Below are positions 36,020 through 44,528 of a DNA stretch of 64,000 nucleotides, in pieces (within the stretch, counting starts at the first letter, position 1; each line of letters starts with the position of its first letter). The position numbers were made by a program, and so were the translations under genes. The DNA comes from Aminipila terrae (GTDB taxonomy: Bacteria; Bacillota; Clostridia; Peptostreptococcales; Anaerovoracaceae). The stretch lies in the NCBI RefSeq assembly GCF_010120715.1, contig NZ_CP047591.1, positions 372,001-436,000 on the forward strand. The letters run 5' to 3'. The notes under the pieces are model-generated. The model ran no database searches, had not been told where the DNA came from, and worked only from the letters and a program-made list of their open reading frames with translations.

Positions 36020-36131
36020 AAATTGTATACAATTTTATCCCATAGTACCTGTGAATAACTACATTCTACACATCCTTTGATATTACTTTATTCCAGCTTT
36101 TTTTACATTTGTCAACAAGAAGTTATCCACA
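36001..36131. promoter_or_regulatory. DnaA-box-like cluster with 18-bp palindrome
   Basis: Within 131 bases of a ~540-base region lacking a confident gene there is a perfect DnaA box TTATCCACA (36123-36131), TTATTCACA on the minus strand (36050-36058), TTTTCCACA (36001-36009) and a weaker TTCTACACA (36064-36072). A perfect palindrome AAAATTGTATACAATTTT occupies 36019-36036. No dnaA, dnaN or rpmH is near, so this is not argued to be the chromosomal origin. Confidence 0.45.
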
Positions 36132-36204
36132 GGTTTACTCCCTTTGTGCGTACTATGTTTTTTCAAAAAAACTTGACATTCGACAGCAAATTTCTATCTT
36201 CATA

Positions 36205-37148
36205 TTATATGAATTTTTCTGCAATTTCCTCAATCTTTTTCAGTCGGTGATTCATCCCGGATTTTTTCAGTGGTGGCTCCATCATATCAGCCAGTTCCTG
36301 CAATGTGGCATCAGGATTTTCCAGGCGAAGTAATGCCACTTCCTTTAATTTATCATTTAAGAAATCCAATCCCTTTTTACTGTCTATTAATTTTATAGCT
36401 TCCACTTGCTTTTCAGAGGCATTTAAGGTTTTATCCAGATTGGCACTGTCACAATTATTGATTCTGTTTGTTTTGTTACGCATTTCTTTCATTATTCTTA
36501 TATCTTCAAATTTAAGTAACTGTCCATGCGCCTTTAATATATTTAAAATGTCTGCTATCTGTTCAGATTCCTTCACATATACAACATAACTTTTCTTTCT
36601 TTGTACCTGCTTTGCATGTAAATCAACAAAACTGTTAATCATTTTTTTACGTCATTTGACAAGGTCTGGGTGTTACACACAAATTCAATATGATATCCCT
36701 TTTCTGGATCACTAATGGTGCCTGCACCTAAGAATACTCCTCTTAAGTATGATTTTCTGCAGCACTTGGTTTTTATTAAACCTTCATAAATTCCGTCACT
36801 TATAAAGTTCATACCCTCTCTGACCATTAAAATTCCTGTTTCACGTAAAATCTGTTCACTACGTTCTTCTGGTCCTATATTAAGTAAATATACATGTCCT
36901 TTTTTTAATGTGGTTCCCTGTCCTATTTCAAGATTTGCATCCACATCAAAATACTCTTTTATTATTATTTTAAAATGTCTTGCCACAGCTGGATTTTCTG
37001 TAGTAATTATAATATTGAATTTACCGCCACCTGCCAGCCTTATACTTCCACACATACGAATAAAGCCTGCAATTTCTGCAAGCATGCAGCATTTTTTCTC
37101 CGGCTCCAATCGGGCCAGTTCATTTTTTGTATCAACTGAAAATGACAT
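36205..37148 (-). CDS. whiA: Sporulation/cell-division regulator WhiA, frameshifted
   Basis: Reconstructs to 314 residues, the normal WhiA length. The N-terminal homing-endonuclease-like part starts SFSVDTKNELARLEPEKKCC and carries LRGVFLGAGTISDPEKGYHI, the degenerate LAGLIDADG-like block. At an A7 run (36642-36648) the frame hits a stop. One added A continues directly into INSFVDLHAKQVQRKKSYVV and the C-terminal helix-turn-helix (NPDATLQELADMMEPPLKKS, then GMNHRLKKIEEIAE). WhiA binds DNA and influences division and sporulation. It ends the murB-PHP-rapZ block, whose other members are intact. Confidence 0.9.
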
Positions 37149-37174
37149 ATTATCCCTCTAACTATAAATTTACT

Positions 37175-37213
37175 AAAAAAGAGCGCTGCAAACCTAAAAA
37201 AGCTTGAAGCGCC
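37175..37213 (-). terminator. Terminator downstream of the BKACE gene
   Basis: On the minus strand GCGCTTCAA (37205-37213) pairs with TTTGCAGCGC (37182-37191, one mismatch) and is followed by TCTTTTTTAG. It separates the BKACE gene from whiA, so whiA probably needs read-through or its own promoter. Confidence 0.7.
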
Positions 37214-37232
37214 CCCATTTATGCATCTATTA

Positions 37233-38057
37233 CTATTTCTGCTTCATTCCTAAGATTTCTCTTGCTTCAGTAGGATTTGCAACTTCTCTTCCAAGAAGCT
37301 TTGCAATTTCTACAACCTTAGCAACCATTTGTCCATTGCTCTCTGCAAGAACACCTTTTTCCATATAAAGGTTATCTTCAAAACCTACTCTTACATGTCC
37401 GCCTAAAGAAATTGTGGCAGCAGCAATGTGCCAAGCATTCTTACCAAGTCCTGTAGCAGTCCATGTTGAACCAGCAGGAAGGCTTTCTACCATAAATAAC
37501 AGGTCACGAATTGTAGCAGTCATCTGAACTCCAAGTACAAAGTCAAAGTGCATTGGGTGTTCTAATAAACCTTTTTTATCTGCTTTTAATGCAGTGTCAA
37601 TCATTCCCTTATCAAATACTTCTAATTCAGGCTTGATTCCTCTTTCCTGCATAATCTTTGCAAAGTTAAAGATAGTGTTGTCTGTATTTACGAAGATATC
37701 ATCTCCACCAAAATTGCAAGTACCACAATCTAATGTAGCAAATTCTGGAGTTGGTACAATCTCAGTTGACTGTAATCTTTCTAAGTCAGTCATACCAACT
37801 GCTCCACCTGTTGAAGGCTGGATAATAGCATCTGGGCATTCTTTTCTGATAGCATCAACACATACCTGGAATCTATCCTTACTCTGAGTTGGAGTACCAT
37901 CATCTTCTCTTACGTGAAGGTGAATTACTGAAGCACCTGCATCATAAGCAGATTTTGCTTCTCTAACAATTTCTTCCACTGTGTAAGGAACAGCAGGGTT
38001 CTGTTTTTTGGTTACTTCTGCGCCACAAATAGCAGCAGCAATTATTAATTTTTCCAT
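37233..38057 (-). CDS. BKACE-family beta-keto acid cleavage enzyme (Kce-like)
   Basis: 274 residues of the DUF849/BKACE family. AYDAGASVIHLHVREDDGTP supplies the two zinc-binding histidines (H-x-H). The later SLPAGSTWTATGLGKNAWH and SLGGHVRVGFEDNLYMEKGV supply substrate-site and catalytic (E of FED) residues. BKACE enzymes split a beta-keto acid with acetyl-CoA into a CoA ester and acetoacetate; Kce does this with 3-keto-5-aminohexanoate in lysine fermentation. No other lysine-fermentation gene is nearby, so the substrate is open. It occupies the place between rapZ and whiA where yvcK is usually found. Confidence 0.85.
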   Translation of the reverse strand: MEKLIIAAAICGAEVTKKQNPAVPYTVEEIVREAKSAYDAGASVIHLHVREDDGTPTQSKDRFQVCVDAIRKECPDAIIQPSTGGAVGMTDLERLQSTEIVPTPEFATLDCGTCNFGGDDIFVNTDNTIFNFAKIMQERGIKPELEVFDKGMIDTALKADKKGLLEHPMHFDFVLGVQMTATIRDLLFMVESLPAGSTWTATGLGKNAWHIAAATISLGGHVRVGFEDNLYMEKGVLAESNGQMVAKVVEIAKLLGREVANPTEAREILGMKQK

Positions 38058-38142
38058 AAGTATTTTTCCCTCCTAAATTAATTAATAAAAATTCAGCATA
38101 GCCAATCTCTCAGCATGAAACTAGCCACTATATAGTATACCA

Positions 38143-38988
38143 CTAGAGGTCCCTATGCTCAATAGTTATTCGTAAACCTTGTTCTTTAAATTTTTTCGCA
38201 AAAACATTAGCCATGGTTACAGATCTGTGCTGTCCGCCTGTACATCCAAAAGCAAGATTTAAATGATATTTTCCTTCTCTGATATAGCAGGGAATCATCT
38301 CAGTTATCATTTTATCTGCATTTTCAATAAAATTCTGTGTTTCCGTAAATTTCAGCACGTAATCCTGTATTTTTTTGCTGTTCCCTGTTAATTTTTTTAA
38401 ACTTGGTACATAATATGGATTTGGTATAAATCTCATATCAAAAACCATATCTGCTTCAAGAGGTATTCCATGTTTAAAACCAAAAGAAGATATGTTAATG
38501 ATAAACCCAGCATCCTCTCCCTTTGTAAAAATGTCTTTAATTTCTTCCCTGAGTCTTGCAGATTTCATATTAGATGTATCAATAACAAAATCAGATATGG
38601 CTCGTATTTCCTTCAGAACCTCTCTTTCCCTTCTTAATCCGGATAAGGTTTCTCCACCTTCTGCTAAAGGATGCTGCCTCCTTGTTTCATTAAATCTTCT
38701 AATTAAAACTTCATCTGACGCTTCCAGAAACAAAACTTTAAAGTTAAGTCCCATCAACCTTAAATCCTGCAGACAGGGTTTAATTTCATCGAAGAATTCT
38801 CCTCCGCGAATATCGGTAACAAAAGCAGCTTTCTCGATAGAACTTTTTTCATTCATTGCTAAAGTAATGAAATTTCTTATTAAGGCAGGGGGCATATTAT
38901 CAATGCAATAGTACCCTAAATCCTCCAGGCAGTTAGCTGCCTGAGATTTGCCTGCACCAGATAAACCTGTTATAATTACTGCTTCCAT
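38143..38988 (-). CDS. rapZ: RNase adapter protein RapZ (YvcJ)
   Basis: 281 residues. The N-terminal P-loop is IITGLSGAGKSQAANCLEDL, followed by YYCIDNMPPALI; a Walker B-like VTDIRGGEFF and the RRFNETRRQHPL block follow. The C-terminal domain has NPYYVPSLKKLTGNSKKIQD and the family signature LAFGCTGGQHRSVTMANVFA. In enterobacteria RapZ steers RNase E to small RNAs controlling GlmS. In Gram-positives YvcJ binds nucleotides and affects competence and phosphorylation state. It follows the PHP gene by eight bases, so they are cotranscribed. Confidence 0.95.
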   Translation of the reverse strand: MEAVIITGLSGAGKSQAANCLEDLGYYCIDNMPPALIRNFITLAMNEKSSIEKAAFVTDIRGGEFFDEIKPCLQDLRLMGLNFKVLFLEASDEVLIRRFNETRRQHPLAEGGETLSGLRREREVLKEIRAISDFVIDTSNMKSARLREEIKDIFTKGEDAGFIINISSFGFKHGIPLEADMVFDMRFIPNPYYVPSLKKLTGNSKKIQDYVLKFTETQNFIENADKMITEMIPCYIREGKYHLNLAFGCTGGQHRSVTMANVFAKKFKEQGLRITIEHRDL

Positions 38989-38995
38989 TGTAGAT

Positions 38996-39766
38996 TTATA
39001 TCCTTTCTATATTAACAATTCTGGCTAAATCAATACCAGCTTCTATAGCTCGATCCAGCCCTCCTTCAAAGTCCCCTATTCTGCTTGGATGATGAGCATC
39101 ACTGCTAATGATAAATCCCACGCTGGTAAGCGCAGCAGTTTTTATTTCCTCAACAGTCAGATGATCATGCCATGTGCTGATCTCCATCAAAGTACCACGT
39201 TCAGCGCATGCTTTTGCAATTTCCAACAGATCAAAGGGACCTTTATCTCCGGGATGCGTTAATATTTTCAAATTATTCTCATAAACCGCCTTTACGGTCA
39301 TTTCAGTATTCTTACGTCTAAGCTTTTTTACGGATTTTGAATCCATCAAACTTTTTTTCTTCATATGGTTGTCCAGATAGTTACTCACACAGTATCCATT
39401 TAGCACCCCATAGTGATATCCACCAATAACAAAATCATATTGTAAAAATTCATCTGGTGTTACATCCAAATAAAAGCCCTTATTTATGATATTGGCTTCA
39501 ACCCCAAGACATATATCTATCTGAGGAAATTCTTTCTTTAAGGATTCAATCTGCGCCCTCATTTCTGGAACAGCTTTTCTCTTTATGCCATAAGTCAGGT
39601 GTCCTGGTCCATGGTCTGTAATGGCTACTTTATTTAATCCTCTGCTCAGAGCTGCCAGAACATTTTCTCTTATAGTGCCCTTTCCATGTGAAAACACCGT
39701 ATGAGTATGTAAGTCATACGTCATTCTATACCCTTTATATACTTTAATTTCTTTATTTTCTTCCAC
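38996..39766 (-). CDS. PHP-domain metal-dependent phosphoesterase
   Basis: 256 residues of the YcdX-like PHP family. The metal ligands are seen in YDLHTHTVFSHGKGTIRENV (H-x-H), VAITDHGPGHLTYG (D-H), ICLGVEANI (E), YHYGVLNGY (H), ILTHPGD (H) and ISSDAHHPSRIGDFEG (D-x-H). This complete set indicates an active trinuclear phosphoesterase, with substrate unknown. It is placed between murB and rapZ, the standard clostridial order. Confidence 0.9.
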   Translation of the reverse strand: MEENKEIKVYKGYRMTYDLHTHTVFSHGKGTIRENVLAALSRGLNKVAITDHGPGHLTYGIKRKAVPEMRAQIESLKKEFPQIDICLGVEANIINKGFYLDVTPDEFLQYDFVIGGYHYGVLNGYCVSNYLDNHMKKKSLMDSKSVKKLRRKNTEMTVKAVYENNLKILTHPGDKGPFDLLEIAKACAERGTLMEISTWHDHLTVEEIKTAALTSVGFIISSDAHHPSRIGDFEGGLDRAIEAGIDLARIVNIERI

Positions 39767-39790
39767 TGCATTTCACCCCTTCTGCTTCGA

Positions 39791-40723
39791 TCAATCTCCA
39801 AGAATTCTTACTTCAGGCTCTAATCTTACACCAAACTTTTCAAAAACAGTATTTTGTATAAGTTTCATTAATTTCAAAATATCTCCTGCAGTAGCGTCTC
39901 CATTGTTTACAATAAAACCAGCATGCATCGGTGATACTTGTGCTCCGCCAACACTTAATCCCTTCAGCCCAGAATCCTGTATCAGTTTTCCTGCATAGTA
40001 CCCTTCAGGTCGTTTGAAAAAACTCCCTGCACTAGGTAAATTAACAGGCTGTTTCTGATTTCTTTTCTCCATAAGTTCTTTCATTCTTTCAGCAATGATA
40101 TTCTTTTCTTCCAGTTTCAACTGAAAAGTAGCATAAATAATAATATCTCCGGTTTTCTGAAATGAACTGGTTCTGTAACCCATCAGCATTTCTTCTCTTG
40201 ATATTTCATATTCCCTGCTTCCGTCTTTGGTGATTGCCTGTACTGATACAATTATATCTTTTATCTCTCCCCCATAAGCTCCTGCATTCATAAATACGCC
40301 GCCGCCAACACTTCCGGGTATACCGCTGGCAAATTCCATACCGGAAAGTCCATGTTCCATAGCCGCTTTTGCTACTGCGGTTATTTTGGCACCAGCATAT
40401 GCTGTTATTTTATTTTCTTCCACTTTGACTGTATTAAAACTGTTACCCAGTTTAATAACAATTCCCTTATATCCTCCATCTTTAACAAGGATATTGGAAC
40501 CATTGCCCAGCAGAATATGGGGAACTTGTTCCTCTGTCAATAAGCATAATAATTTTTTAAGTTCCACAATATTTTCCACTATTACCATTGCAGAAGCATT
40601 TCCACCGGTCCTGAAGGATGTATATTTACTCATGGAAGCATTTATGATTATCCTCTCAAAGTTCACAAATTCTTTAATTTTCAAACATAAATATTCTATA
40701 TCAATCTGTTTTTCAGATTTCAT
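39791..40723 (-). CDS. murB: UDP-N-acetylenolpyruvoylglucosamine reductase
   Basis: 310 residues. FAD-binding motifs are HILLGNGSNILVKDGGYKGI and GIPGSVGGGVFMNAGAYGGE, with the substrate-binding YRTSSFQKTGD region. The C-terminus has the catalytic serine in PSAGSFFKRPEGYYAGKLIQ and the glutamate in LEPEVRILG. It is the short type II MurB typical of Gram-positives. It reduces UDP-GlcNAc-enolpyruvate to UDP-MurNAc in the cytoplasm. It is the first gene of the murB-PHP-rapZ unit. Confidence 0.96.
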   Translation of the reverse strand: MKSEKQIDIEYLCLKIKEFVNFERIIINASMSKYTSFRTGGNASAMVIVENIVELKKLLCLLTEEQVPHILLGNGSNILVKDGGYKGIVIKLGNSFNTVKVEENKITAYAGAKITAVAKAAMEHGLSGMEFASGIPGSVGGGVFMNAGAYGGEIKDIIVSVQAITKDGSREYEISREEMLMGYRTSSFQKTGDIIIYATFQLKLEEKNIIAERMKELMEKRNQKQPVNLPSAGSFFKRPEGYYAGKLIQDSGLKGLSVGGAQVSPMHAGFIVNNGDATAGDILKLMKLIQNTVFEKFGVRLEPEVRILGD

Positions 40724-40928
40724 TCAGTCAGTTCCTCCCCAACTCATTATAAATTATTATAAACCTGTCATCCTTACTATTTGTGCATTACACTATATAA
40801 ATAGTAAATTCATATCTACAGATAAGTATATCATATTTTTCCTGTTTCTACATCGTTTTATCCTGCTGCATATTTCTTTTTTATATACATCCATTTTTTG
40901 TATGTCAAACACACTATTTTTCTATTTG

Positions 40929-40954
40929 AACCAAAAAAAAATATTTTTTTGGTT
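40929..40954. repeat. AT-rich inverted repeat upstream of argG
   Basis: AACCAAAAAAA and TTTTTTTGGTT form near-touching arms just upstream of the argG promoter. A second, overlapping pairing of GGTTTT with AAAAAACC follows. It may be a terminator from leftward or rightward transcription, or an operator region; no decision is possible. Confidence 0.4.
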
Positions 40955-40973
40955 TTAAATCACAAAAAACCAC

Positions 40974-41002
40974 TTGATTTTTGTAATTCACCAGCGTATA
41001 AT
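40974..41002 (+). promoter_or_regulatory. Sigma-A promoter of argG
   Basis: TTGATT (40974-40979) and TATAAT (40997-41002) with an exact 17-base spacer, about 58 bases before the argG ATG. An AT-rich near-palindrome CGAATAATTAATG just downstream (about 41014-41026) is where an ArgR box would be expected, but the match to the known box is weak. Confidence 0.75.
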
Positions 41003-41060
41003 CATCTTAAATTACGAATAATTAATGATTTTTATGTATAAATTTTAGGAGGCACACTTA

Positions 41061-42328
41061 ATGAATAAAGAAAAAATCGTATTGGCGTACTCAGGGGGAT
41101 TAGACACATCCATTATCCTGACCTGGTTAAAAGAAAACTATAATTGTGATGTTATTGCCGTCTGCTGCAATGCTGGACAGAGAGAAGATTATGAGGCTAT
41201 AGAGAAAAAAGCATACGCAACAGGTGCATCAAAATCATACATTTTAGATATACAGCAGGAATTTGTCACAGATTTTATATGGCCCACTTTAAAAGCTGGC
41301 GCTATTTATGAAAATGACTATCTTCTGGGAACATCTATGGCAAGACCTCTAATGGCCAAGAAACTTGTAGAAATTGCAGAAGCAGAAGGAGCTTACATAA
41401 TTGCTCATGGATGTACCGGCAAAGGAAATGACCAGGTTCGTTTTGAAACTACTATTAAAGCATTAAATCCTGCTATCCGAATCATTGCCCCTTGGAGAAC
41501 CTGGAATCTGGAATCAAGAGAAGATCTAATTGAATATGCCAAGGCCCATCACATTCCAATTGCACAAACTACCGAAAAGATTTACTCAAGAGATGAGAAC
41601 ATCTGGCACATCAGTCATGAAGGCGGAAATCTTGAAAATCCCTGGAATGAACATAAAGATGATATTCACGTTTTAAGTGTTCCGGTGGAACAGGCACCTG
41701 ACAATCCAGCTTACGTGGAAATTAGCTTTGAACAAGGTATTCCTGTGGCCGTTAATGGTGAAAAAATGACTGGTGTTAAGATCCTTGAAACATTAAACAG
41801 CCTTGGCAGTGCCAATGGAGTTGGAACCATAGATATTATAGAAAACCGTCTGGTGGGAATGAAATCCAGAGGTGTATACGAAACTCCGGGGGCACAATCC
41901 TTTATAAAGCCCACTCAACGCTGGAAAAGCTCATTCTTGACAGAGATACCATGCAATATAAAAATATAGTTGCTCAAAAATATGCCCAGCTGGTTTATGA
42001 TGGATTATGGTTTACACCAGTTCGAGAAGCCATTGCAGCTTTTGTAAATTCAACGCAAAAAGATGTAACTGGTACAGTAAAAATAAAACTATACAAGGGC
42101 AGTGCTATCCCTGTTGCATCCAAATCACCTTATTCTCTTTACAGCGAAGAATTCGCAACGTTCAGTAAAGATGAAGTATACGATCAAAGTGATGCAGAAG
42201 GTTTTATCAACTTGTTCTCTCTGCCTCTGAAAATCAGAGCCATTCAAAAACAACAGCAGTCTGGCGAAGTAAAAGGCAGTGGTACTTTAGAGAAAAAAAT
42301 CCTTAAGGGTGGAGATTTCATCCGCTAG
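41061..42328 (+). CDS. argG: Argininosuccinate synthase, frameshifted
   Basis: Reconstructs to 422 residues, close to family length. The N-terminal PP-loop AYSGGLDTSIILTWLKENY, AHGCTGKGNDQVRFE and YSRDENIWHISHEGG are intact. At a G5 run (41888-41892) one missing G shifts GGTIL to scrambled text. The next frame continues exactly with LEKLILDRDTMQYKNIVAQK and YAQLVYDGLWFTPVREAIAA. The enzyme joins citrulline and aspartate using ATP in arginine synthesis. TTTTAGGAGG precedes the ATG. No argH follows. A frameshift in so conserved a gene is more likely a sequence error than real loss. Confidence 0.95.
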
Positions 42329-42331
42329 TGC

Positions 42332-42364
42332 AAAAAAAGAACTGATGCAAATCAGTTCTTTTTT
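42332..42364. terminator. Bidirectional terminator between argG and fic
   Basis: AAAGAACTGAT-GCAA-ATCAGTTCTTT is a perfect hairpin with A and T runs on either side. It follows argG on the plus strand and ends at the stop codon of the convergent Fic gene. Confidence 0.92.
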
Positions 42365-43091
42365 ATTCTTCTTCCTCTGTAATTTGCAGAAGTACATCAA
42401 GTTTATTGTAAATACCACGCTCTACAGCCTTGTAGAATGGTTCTATCTTCCTGTGTTTTAAGTATTCCAGGATTGATGTATTATACTCCGTTTCACTTAA
42501 ACGTAGCTCAAACACCGGATATCCATCTCTCAACAGGGAGTAATACATAATCAGTCTGGCCGTAGATTCACAGTTATATTCAAATGGATAAATTTCAATG
42601 ATTTTATTATGTAAATATGCCGCTTTTAAAAGTTTATTACCCTCCAGTTCTTCATCTGCCCTGTATGTCCATTTTATAAACTCCTCTATTTTTTCTTTCA
42701 CATCCTGCCAGTGTGGAGGATTGTAATCAAGGGTATAAAGCACTGGATTACTTTTACGCCAGAGGGTTTCCGTTACCCCGCAGCTTACATTATGAAGATC
42801 TTCCATTATTTTAAGACTGATATCACTTTTAAGGTCAATAAAATTTTCCATCACAGATAATGTGTTTATATAATTTTCAATGGCCATGTGATCATTTAAA
42901 GTAGCTTCTGCCACAACCTTACCTGCTAAAATTGGTTTAATCTGCTCCTTTTTTATGATGCTTCCATCTAAATGAAGTGAAGTGTATAATAGTTCGCACA
43001 AATCCATTTCTTTTATTTGCTTTCTTATTCCTATGCTATACGGTTTTCTGCTATCTAAAATCAAACTTTTTTTCAAAATATCTTGATACAT
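42363..43091 (-). CDS. Fic-fold protein with degenerate active site
   Basis: About 242 residues from ATG 43091 (GGAGGTCTAAT upstream). The Fic fold is recognisable: AVIENYINTLSVMENF-like helices, LMEDLHNVSC, and KLLKAAYLHNKIIEIYPFEY before the active-site loop. In active Fic enzymes the loop is H-P-F-x-(D/E)-G-N-G-R-x-x-R. Here it reads Y-P-F-E-Y-N-C-E-S-T-A-R, so the catalytic His, the metal-binding acidic residue and most glycines are changed. AMP transfer is therefore unlikely; it may be an inactive scaffold or use another chemistry. It is convergent with argG. Confidence 0.65.
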   Translation of the reverse strand: MYQDILKKSLILDSRKPYSIGIRKQIKEMDLCELLYTSLHLDGSIIKKEQIKPILAGKVVAEATLNDHMAIENYINTLSVMENFIDLKSDISLKIMEDLHNVSCGVTETLWRKSNPVLYTLDYNPPHWQDVKEKIEEFIKWTYRADEELEGNKLLKAAYLHNKIIEIYPFEYNCESTARLIMYYSLLRDGYPVFELRLSETEYNTSILEYLKHRKIEPFYKAVERGIYNKLDVLLQITEEEE

Positions 43092-43131
43092 ATTAGACCT
43101 CCGCATATATAAATAAAAAAAATACTTTCTT

Positions 43132-43160
43132 TTGTATATATTAACACATTATGGTACAAT
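43132..43160 (+). promoter_or_regulatory. Promoter of the mgtC-like operon
   Basis: TTGTAT (43132-43137) and TACAAT (43155-43160) with a 17-base spacer, about 45 bases before the MgtC-like gene. Confidence 0.6.
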
Positions 43161-43205
43161 TACATATACTTAAATATTACATATCACTAAAAAGGAGTTG
43201 CTTTT

Positions 43206-43904
43206 ATGCTCGCATTTCAATTGCCACATTACTTTTATGATGTAAATATTATATCTGTTGCTACCAGACTGCTGCTTGCAGTAGTATTTGGCGGTATAAT
43301 TGGTCTTGAGCGGGGTGCTAACAATCATCCTGCCGGATTCAGAACGCACATTCTGGTTTGCGTAGGCGCTACACTGGCCATGCTTACCAATCAGTATATA
43401 AGTCAGTACCTGACCCCGGGGGCAGACCCTGCGCGATTGGGTGCCCAGGTTATTACAGGTGTAGGTTTCCTTGGTGTTGGTACCATTTTTGTAACAGGAA
43501 AACATAAAATAAAAGGTCTTACTACCGCTGCCGGTCTTTGGGCATCCTCCTGTCTGGGTCTTGCTCTTGGGATTGGATTTTACTCTGGTGCTTCCATTGC
43601 TGGCATACTTATTTTTATCAGCCTTGCACTTCTGCCTAAAGTAGAAAACTATTTCTATCAGAATGCACGTATGATTAATTTATATGTGGAAATGGATTCA
43701 CTGCAAAATTTTAAAGATTTTGTATCTAAAATAAAAAGTATGGACATTGCTGTTCTGGAAACCCATGTCAGTAGCTCCGGACCTGTTGCTTCCAGTGGCA
43801 TGGCATTCCATCTTTCGATTAAACTTCCTAAAAATCTTAAATTTGCAGAAGTAAGTATGATGTTTAATGACTTTAAGGGAATGCTACTATTAGAAGAAAT
43901 CTAA
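43206..43904 (+). CDS. MgtC/SapB family membrane protein
   Basis: 232 residues. The N-terminal MgtC domain has four or five membrane segments and the conserved FGGIIGLERGANNHPAGFRT, then GVGFLGVGTIFVTGKHKIKG and LTTAAGLWASSCLGLALGIG. A ~90-residue soluble C-terminal domain follows (YVEMDSLQNFKDFVSKIKSM), probably ACT-like. MgtC proteins are linked to growth at low magnesium and to membrane-energy control. AAAGGAG precedes the ATG. It leads a three-gene plus-strand unit. Confidence 0.9.
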   Translation: MLAFQLPHYFYDVNIISVATRLLLAVVFGGIIGLERGANNHPAGFRTHILVCVGATLAMLTNQYISQYLTPGADPARLGAQVITGVGFLGVGTIFVTGKHKIKGLTTAAGLWASSCLGLALGIGFYSGASIAGILIFISLALLPKVENYFYQNARMINLYVEMDSLQNFKDFVSKIKSMDIAVLETHVSSSGPVASSGMAFHLSIKLPKNLKFAEVSMMFNDFKGMLLLEEI

Positions 43905-43925
43905 ATTAAAATGTGAGGTGATACT

Positions 43926-44528
43926 GTGAATCTGACAGATGCGAAACTTAAAAACATAATCTCTTTCCTACTTAAAAACAAGAAAGAATTAATTACTTTA
44001 ACGGATTACTTTGAATACCAGGATATTGAAAATGGTATGCTGAAAATACCAGATTATTTAATCAATGTGGGTATAAAAGATAAAATAATGGGTTTGAAAG
44101 ATGTTCAGAATTATTTAAAAGATTACACGGTTTTATTTCAAGGTGGTTGCATCATGCTGGATTTAAAACTTCATATAAAACAGTTAGGACCCGTATCCGC
44201 CAAGTATATGTTCTCTATTAAAGATTTCAGGTTTTCAGAAGACAGCACGCGTATCTATGCCACCTTTCAGGAAGATGTTAAATCCTTAGGTAATATCATG
44301 CAGTCTATGGCGTTAAAAGCAGCTATTTCAGGGGGTACTGCACTGCAAAAGGCTGTGAAGCTTACAAATTGCGATTTTATTTTCATTGACCAGCATAACG
44401 TAATGATTGATTTAAAGAAATTTGATATGATAAAAAAAATATCTGAGCTTTTTGAAATAAATTATGTAGACAGCAGCGAAGGCTGTCTGAAGTTCAGTTT
44501 TTATTATACAGGAGGACAAAAAGGTTGA
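43926..44528 (+). CDS. Conserved-looking protein of unknown function
   Basis: 200 residues starting at GTG (GAGGTGATACT upstream). It has no signal peptide or membrane helix. The text suggests an alpha/beta protein with a central VLFQGGCIMLDLKLHIKQLG and a helix MQSMALKAAISGGTALQKAV. I do not recognise the family. It lies 21 bases after the MgtC-like gene and its stop overlaps the TTG start of the phosphodiesterase (TTGA), so the three genes are probably one operon with coupled translation. Confidence 0.65.
   Translation: MNLTDAKLKNIISFLLKNKKELITLTDYFEYQDIENGMLKIPDYLINVGIKDKIMGLKDVQNYLKDYTVLFQGGCIMLDLKLHIKQLGPVSAKYMFSIKDFRFSEDSTRIYATFQEDVKSLGNIMQSMALKAAISGGTALQKAVKLTNCDFIFIDQHNVMIDLKKFDMIKKISELFEINYVDSSEGCLKFSFYYTGGQKG

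Noticed and set aside
36001..36131. Chromosomal replication origin
   Set aside because: DnaA-like boxes are present but dnaA, dnaN, rpmH and a strand-orientation switch are not, so only a box cluster is reported.
36173..36208. Promoter TTGACA with TATTAT
   Set aside because: Spacing is 24 bases, too long, and transcription would run antisense into whiA.
41009..41030. ArgR operator at argG
   Set aside because: CGAATAATTAATG is only a partial match to the ArgR box in AT-rich DNA; mentioned in the promoter entry but not called.
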